Positions 60,001 through 64,000 of a DNA stretch of 64,000 nucleotides are shown here, one piece after another. Below the pieces are notes generated by a model that was not told the DNA's origin, did not search any database, and was given only the letters and a program-made list of their open reading frames with translations. The translations under genes were made by a program, and so were the position numbers. How positions within the stretch are numbered: the first letter of the stretch is position 1; the number at the start of each line of letters is the position of its first letter. This DNA comes from Populus alba (lineage: Eukaryota > Streptophyta > Magnoliopsida > Malpighiales > Salicaceae): positions 10,583,493 to 10,647,492 of the forward strand of contig NC_133287.1 of the NCBI RefSeq assembly GCF_005239225.2, in the 5' to 3' direction.

Positions 60001-60119
60001 AAGAAATATTCTTTATTTAAAAATATGTAAGGGGTGTTTACAAGTATAATATTTTTTCAGTTTAAAATATATTTTATTTAAAAATATATTAAAATAATAC
60101 TTTTTTATTTTTTAAATAT
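57093..60119. other. AT-rich spacer with small repeats
   Basis: Contains a (TTA)n run at about 57178-57202, another near 58300-58325, a decayed SINE-like segment at 58326-58470, a 19-bp direct repeat AGTAAACGTCTACGCATGC (58632-58650 and 58676-58694), and MITE-like copies near 58750-58880 and 60040-60119. No gene found. Confidence 0.45.
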
Positions 60120-60416
60120 TATTTTTTAATATACGGCGCCGTCGTGAACAAGGGATGAGAATCCCTGGGGTCTCAAAACAGGCAGCCACCACGCAGAACA
60201 CAAATCCCATCTCCCCCTCTTCCCTTCAGTTCCCAATCTGTTTCTTCTTCATTTTCTTTTTCTTAATCAGCTAATACTGAGTACTGACCTTCAGTTCAAG
60301 CTTGGATTACGCTCCATTTCAGGCAAGTCAACCTCTCCTCTCTTTTTCTTCTCTTCACAGGTTTCGACATACACAGCTCTTACACCTTGGTTTTTAGGTT
60401 GTTTTGTTAAAGGCAT

Positions 60417-60452
60417 AGCCCAAGCCCAAGCCCAAGAACAAGACCAAGCCCA
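60417..60452 (-). promoter_or_regulatory. Cluster of site II-like motifs (TGGGCT)
   Basis: TGGGCT on the minus strand begins at 60417, 60423, 60429 and 60447. Site II elements (TGGGCY) are bound by TCP factors and are typical of plant genes for ribosomes and other growth functions. Confidence 0.5.
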
Positions 60453-60458
60453 TCTAGC

Positions 60459-60467
60459 TTAGGGTTT
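60459..60467 (+). promoter_or_regulatory. Telo-box 1
   Basis: TTAGGGTTT is the reverse complement of the telo-box AAACCCTAA, common near the start of plant translation and ribosome-biogenesis genes, often next to site II motifs as here. Confidence 0.55.
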
Positions 60468-60556
60468 AAGGCACAAATTGAAAAAACATCTGGGCTCTCT
60501 CTCTCTCACTCTCCCTCCCCTGCGAAAAAATCGAAAACAAAATCAAATAGTTATCA

Positions 60557-60565
60557 TTAGGGTTT
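60557..60565 (+). promoter_or_regulatory. Telo-box 2
   Basis: A second exact TTAGGGTTT, 61 bases before the ATG of IMP3. Confidence 0.55.
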
Positions 60566-60625
60566 ATCAATCAATCTCTCTCTGTGGCACTTTTCTTTAT
60601 TGTTACAGAAGCAGTTTCTTAAAGA

Positions 60626-62196
60626 ATGAGGAAGCTAAAGTTTCACGAGAGAAAGCTGCTAAAGAAAGTAAATTTCTTGGACTGGAAAAGAGAGAACAAT
60701 CACAGAGAAGCCCATGTTATGCAACGTTACCACATCGTTGAGCGTGATGATTACAAGAAGTATGTTGTGTGCATTGAAAACTTTAGTTTTTTGTTTTTGT
60801 TTATTAAATCTCTCTTTTAAGTTTCTCTAATTCTTTATGAAAATACTTACTTTTTTTGTGTTTCTTTAACTTTGTCTGTTTTAGTTTTCTGTACTTATTT
60901 AATGAAACGTGAAATTTATTTATTATTGTTGTTGTTGTTGTTTTTTTCTTGAACTGGGGATTGTTTTATTTTAGTTTAATTATTGGTAAAAATTGTGAAA
61001 TGTAGGTATTCTAGTGTGTGCCGGATGGTGCAGAAGTTGACAAATATTTTGAAGCAGATGGATCCTAGAGACCCTTATCGTGTTGAAATGACTGACGTTC
61101 TTTTGGAGAAGCTGTAAGTTCATTTTGTTTATTTATTTTGTTATATCATTAGTGGAAAATGTGTGTATGTTAGTGATAATTTGAGCTAAGGGATTGCTGA
61201 GGCTTTGATATGGTAAAATCTGAGCTTAAGGAGTAAAGATTACTAAATAAACATTTTAATCTTGGTGGAAACAAAGTAGTTAGTGTTACCCGTGCTGCTT
61301 TTGATATGTGGCATTGCTTCACTGGCAGCAAATTAATTTTATTGTGATGAATACCAATCTTTTTTAGTCTTTGATTTAAGTTCCATTCTTGTAAATGCGT
61401 TATGGATGGTGTCCAGCTTCATGTTTTGCTTGTTGGTTTCAAGGTTTGAACATTAGGCAATGAAAAGCCACAATTGACCAAGATAGTCTTTTTAAATTGG
61501 TTTTACAAGTAACGTTCTAAGTGGTTCTTTTTGTTGCACCTTTTTTCTCTTGTTGCTGTTGTTTCCAATTAAGTGGCTGATGTTGTGGTTGTCTCATTGC
61601 AAATGACAGCTACAACATGGGTGTGATACCGAGCAGGAAAAGCTTGGCCTTGTGTGATCGCTTGTCAGTGTCATCCTTTTGCAGGTAGGATAATGCTTCC
61701 TGAACTGAAATCTTTTGCTGTTTAATGAGACCCTCTGTTTGAGCCCTCCCCCCTTTTCTACTCTCTCTCTTGAGAGGATGTGTACAGAAAATGTGGTGCA
61801 ATTCGATATTTATGGTGTGACGAGAAATCCCAAGCTTCCATTGGACTTTAGTATGGTGTTCTCCCTTACTGCTGTACTGACTGGTTGCTTGGAAATTCTC
61901 TTCTTTCAAATCTTTACCCACTTGCATGTTTGTTTTGTTAATGAGTATATCTTGTTGGTTGCAGGCGTAGGCTTTCAACTGTTTTGATGAGATTGAAGTT
62001 TGCTGAACACTTAAAAGAAGCCATAACATACATTGAGCAGGGGCATCTTCGTGTAGGTCCTGAGACCGTTACTGACCCAGCATTCCTGGTAACAAGGAGC
62101 ATGGAAGACTTTGTTACTTGGGTAGATACATCCAAGATAAAGAGAAAGGTGCTTGAATATAATGAGAATCTGGATGATTATGATGCAATGAACTAG
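60626..62196 (+). CDS. IMP3: IMP3, U3 small nucleolar ribonucleoprotein protein, 182 aa
   Basis: Four exons join in phase: 60626-60759, 61006-61113, 61610-61684 and 61965-62196. The protein begins [20 protein letters not shown], a hallmark of IMP3, continues with [20 protein letters not shown] and ends in an S4-type RNA-binding domain (about residues 100-165, [20 protein letters not shown]). IMP3 belongs to the SSU processome, where with IMP4 and MPP10 it helps U3 snoRNA pair with pre-rRNA in the nucleolus. The length, 182 residues, is that of the family (about 183). The leader carries telo-box and site II motifs, fitting ribosome-biogenesis regulation. The ORF at 61715-61987 is mostly intron. 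Confidence 0.95.
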
Positions 62197-62934
62197 GAGA
62201 AACTTTTTTTGTATGCCTTATGTCTGTGGGTTTACGACATAAGCAAAATCTTGGTCATAAATGATTAAAATATGGTGTAAGAATGATGTTTAGAGGGACT
62301 TTTGCCCTACCCTACTGCTGAGAACACCGCCCTCAAGAGCCAGAATTTATGGTGTTACAATTTACAAATATTTTGTAATTTGTGAAATCTTACGAGCAAG
62401 CCTTCTCTCAATGTTTTTCTTCAAGCTAAATTGATTTCTCGTTCTACCATATTTCTGATCGTTATACCTTCTTTTGTCTTAAAAAGAAATTAAAAAACTG
62501 TTTAGTGTGGTTTACATGAACATTATTTCTTGGTATTCTGACTTTGGCACATTGTAGGACTGGGATCCCAGGTGAAGTTAATTATGTGTATGTATGAATG
62601 TCGCACTTGCATTATTTTGTAAATTGAATCAGCTTGAGTTGTAAGAACTGACATCATGAAAATAGGCCTGTCTGGTATGAATTGGCAACATAAAATTGAG
62701 GGGTTTTTTTTTTTTTACCATGAAATATGGCAATTTAACTAAAAAAAGCAAAATATATTGTAGTGTGAACCACATTACATGTGAAATTAAATTCAATTTA
62801 TAAATAAATTTGAATTCAACAGCATAACGCACAAAGGAAAGCTAATTATATACAGGATAGACATTTGCCTACAATAACCCGAATAAATAGTAATGGCTAA
62901 AATATCTAGCAGTTTGTGTTCTATGGTTTTGTAA

Positions 62935-62988
62935 AGGAGCTTCAACTCTACTTACAAGATTAGGAGCTTCAACTCTACTTACAAGATT
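62935..62988. repeat. Perfect 27-bp tandem duplication
   Basis: AGGAGCTTCAACTCTACTTA plus seven more bases occurs twice without change, back to back. Confidence 0.95.
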
Positions 62989-63054
62989 AGGGTTTATAGT
63001 TAAGATATCAAAAGCAAAATGCTAAATCAGCCAGTTTTGCATTAGAATTTTATT

Positions 63055-63205
63055 ATTTATTTGAGAGTGTAGTTCAAGTTGTTTTTTTAAAGTGCTTTTC
63101 GTATTGAAATATATCAAAATAATATATTTTTTTATTTTTTAAAAATTATTTTTGAGATTAACACATCAAAACGATTTAAAACATAAAAAAATTATTTTTT
63201 TATAA
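63055..63205 (+). repeat. AT-rich dispersed MITE-like repeat
   Basis: Contains 'gagagtgtagttcaagtt', 'aaagtgcttttcgta', 'tatcaaaataatat' and 'aacacatcaaaacgat' in the same order as 46835-47010. Confidence 0.6.
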
Positions 63206-63889
63206 AATAAATAAATAAATTAAATTTATTAGAAACACGAGTTAACATGCGTTTTTAAACACAATTTTAGTTTTACAGGCTAAAAAAGATTATAACTTAC
63301 CATCTAATTTTAGAAACTAATAAGTTGGTCTTTATTGTTCTACAATTCTTATATTTGATTTCTATATTCTTTTTATACATGATTTTGCCATGTGTACTAT
63401 TAAAACTAAAATAAAATAAAATATTGTATGGGTTCAATAAACTAAACCGTTTATAAAGTGTAAAAGAAAAACTAGAATAGACGTTAACATTTGATATTGT
63501 GGCAAACATACAATATTTTTGAATAAATTTTTTTAATTTTTTATAAAACAATAAATACCGTATTTCCAAACACTATTATAATAAAAATTAAAATGAACTA
63601 AATGGTTGTTGTTTGGCTCAAATAAATAATTTCTGTTAGAAATTATCTAAAAAAATTTAAAATATATTTTAACCTAATAATATGAATATTTAAATCAACC
63701 ATCTATTTTAATTGTTTTATTGATAATTATAATTAAAAAAGTGTTTAGAAGTATGATATTAATTATAATAGATATTTTTTAATATATTAAAATAATATTT
63801 TTTTTAATTTTAAATAATATTTTTTTATTAGTAGATAAAAATTAAAAACATAAAAAAATTAATAATCCCACGGTGAAAGAAAGGCTAGC

Positions 63890-64000
63890 TATTTTTTAAT
63901 ATACGGCGCCGTCTTGAACAAGGGATGAGAATCCCTGGGGTCTCAAAACAGGCAGCCACCACGCAGAACACAAATCCCATCTCCCCCTCTTCCCTTCAGT
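63890..64000 (+). repeat. Second copy of the IMP3 upstream region, cut by the window edge
   Basis: These 111 bases match 60120-60230 with one difference (T at 63914, G at 60144). The match starts abruptly and runs to the last base of the window, so it probably continues outside. Confidence 0.97.

Larger units (their letters stand above)
60120..60625 (+). promoter_or_regulatory. Promoter and leader of IMP3
   Basis: Directly upstream of the IMP3 start codon. Less AT-rich from 60133 on, with CT-rich leader text. It carries four AGCCCA (TGGGCT on the minus strand, site II-like) motifs and two telo-boxes. Its first 111 bases recur at 63890-64000. Confidence 0.6.
62197..63889. other. 3' flank of IMP3 and AT-rich spacer
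   Basis: The first few hundred bases are the probable 3' UTR. Further on are a 27-bp tandem duplication (62935-62988), an AT-rich MITE copy (63055-63205) and another near 63770-63870. No gene. Confidence 0.45.

Noticed and set aside
61610..62029. 139-residue minus-strand ORF
   Set aside because: Antisense to IMP3 exons 3-4 and the intron between them.
1..64000. tRNA or rRNA genes
   Set aside because: The only tRNA-like boxes found belong to the SINEs, and no cloverleaf-forming gene or rRNA segment was seen by eye.

Overview
The window is nuclear DNA from a flowering plant. Split genes have GT..AG introns, spacers are very AT-rich, and there are Ty1/copia, Ty3/gypsy, CACTA, SINE and MITE-type repeats. 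The protein genes are closest to eudicot proteins I remember, and the dispersed AT-rich MITEs and tRNA-derived SINE look like those of Salicaceae (Populus/Salix). The family-level guess is inference.

Layout. A 64-codon gene of unknown function with a clear TATA box lies at 150-344 (-). A gypsy gag relic follows (about 1790-3140). A ten-exon gene for a 679-residue O-fucosyltransferase-family protein fills 6005-11535 (-). From 12.5 to 22.8 kb there is only repeat-rich spacer: a MITE with a 58-bp perfect palindrome, a diverged tandem array, a partial segmental triplication with a GC-rich block, and microsatellites. A seven-exon gene for a CRLK-type membrane kinase (417 aa) lies at 22832-26693 (-), with a probable 5'-UTR exon near 28.1 kb. 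The next spacer holds a long-TIR MITE, an eight-unit minisatellite, a SINE and a complete but dead Tnt1-like copia element (33135-38227). An eight-exon gene for an RRT1-like rhamnogalacturonan I rhamnosyltransferase (504 aa) is at 42780-45488 (-). Then come a second SINE with a 13-bp target duplication, a decayed CACTA transposase, and a young copia element (51893-56468, -) inserted into older LTR-type DNA. The last gene is IMP3 (four exons, 182 aa) at 60626-62196 (+), with telo-boxes and site II-like motifs in its leader. Its upstream region starts again 3,770 bp later, at the right edge.

How the genes relate. Both glycosyltransferase-family genes are membrane-anchored type II proteins of the O-fucosyltransferase/GT106 superfamily, presumably Golgi, but they are distant paralogs and not a tandem pair. 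The kinase, RRT-like and IMP3 genes appear in the same order as Arabidopsis At5g15730-At5g15740-At5g15750 (from memory), so this looks like an old collinear block stretched by transposons. I see no operon-like or defence-like system. The more unusual items are the kinase's missing APE-type glutamate, the copia polyprotein killed only by transition-type stops, the long perfect palindromes, and the repeated IMP3 promoter at the edge.
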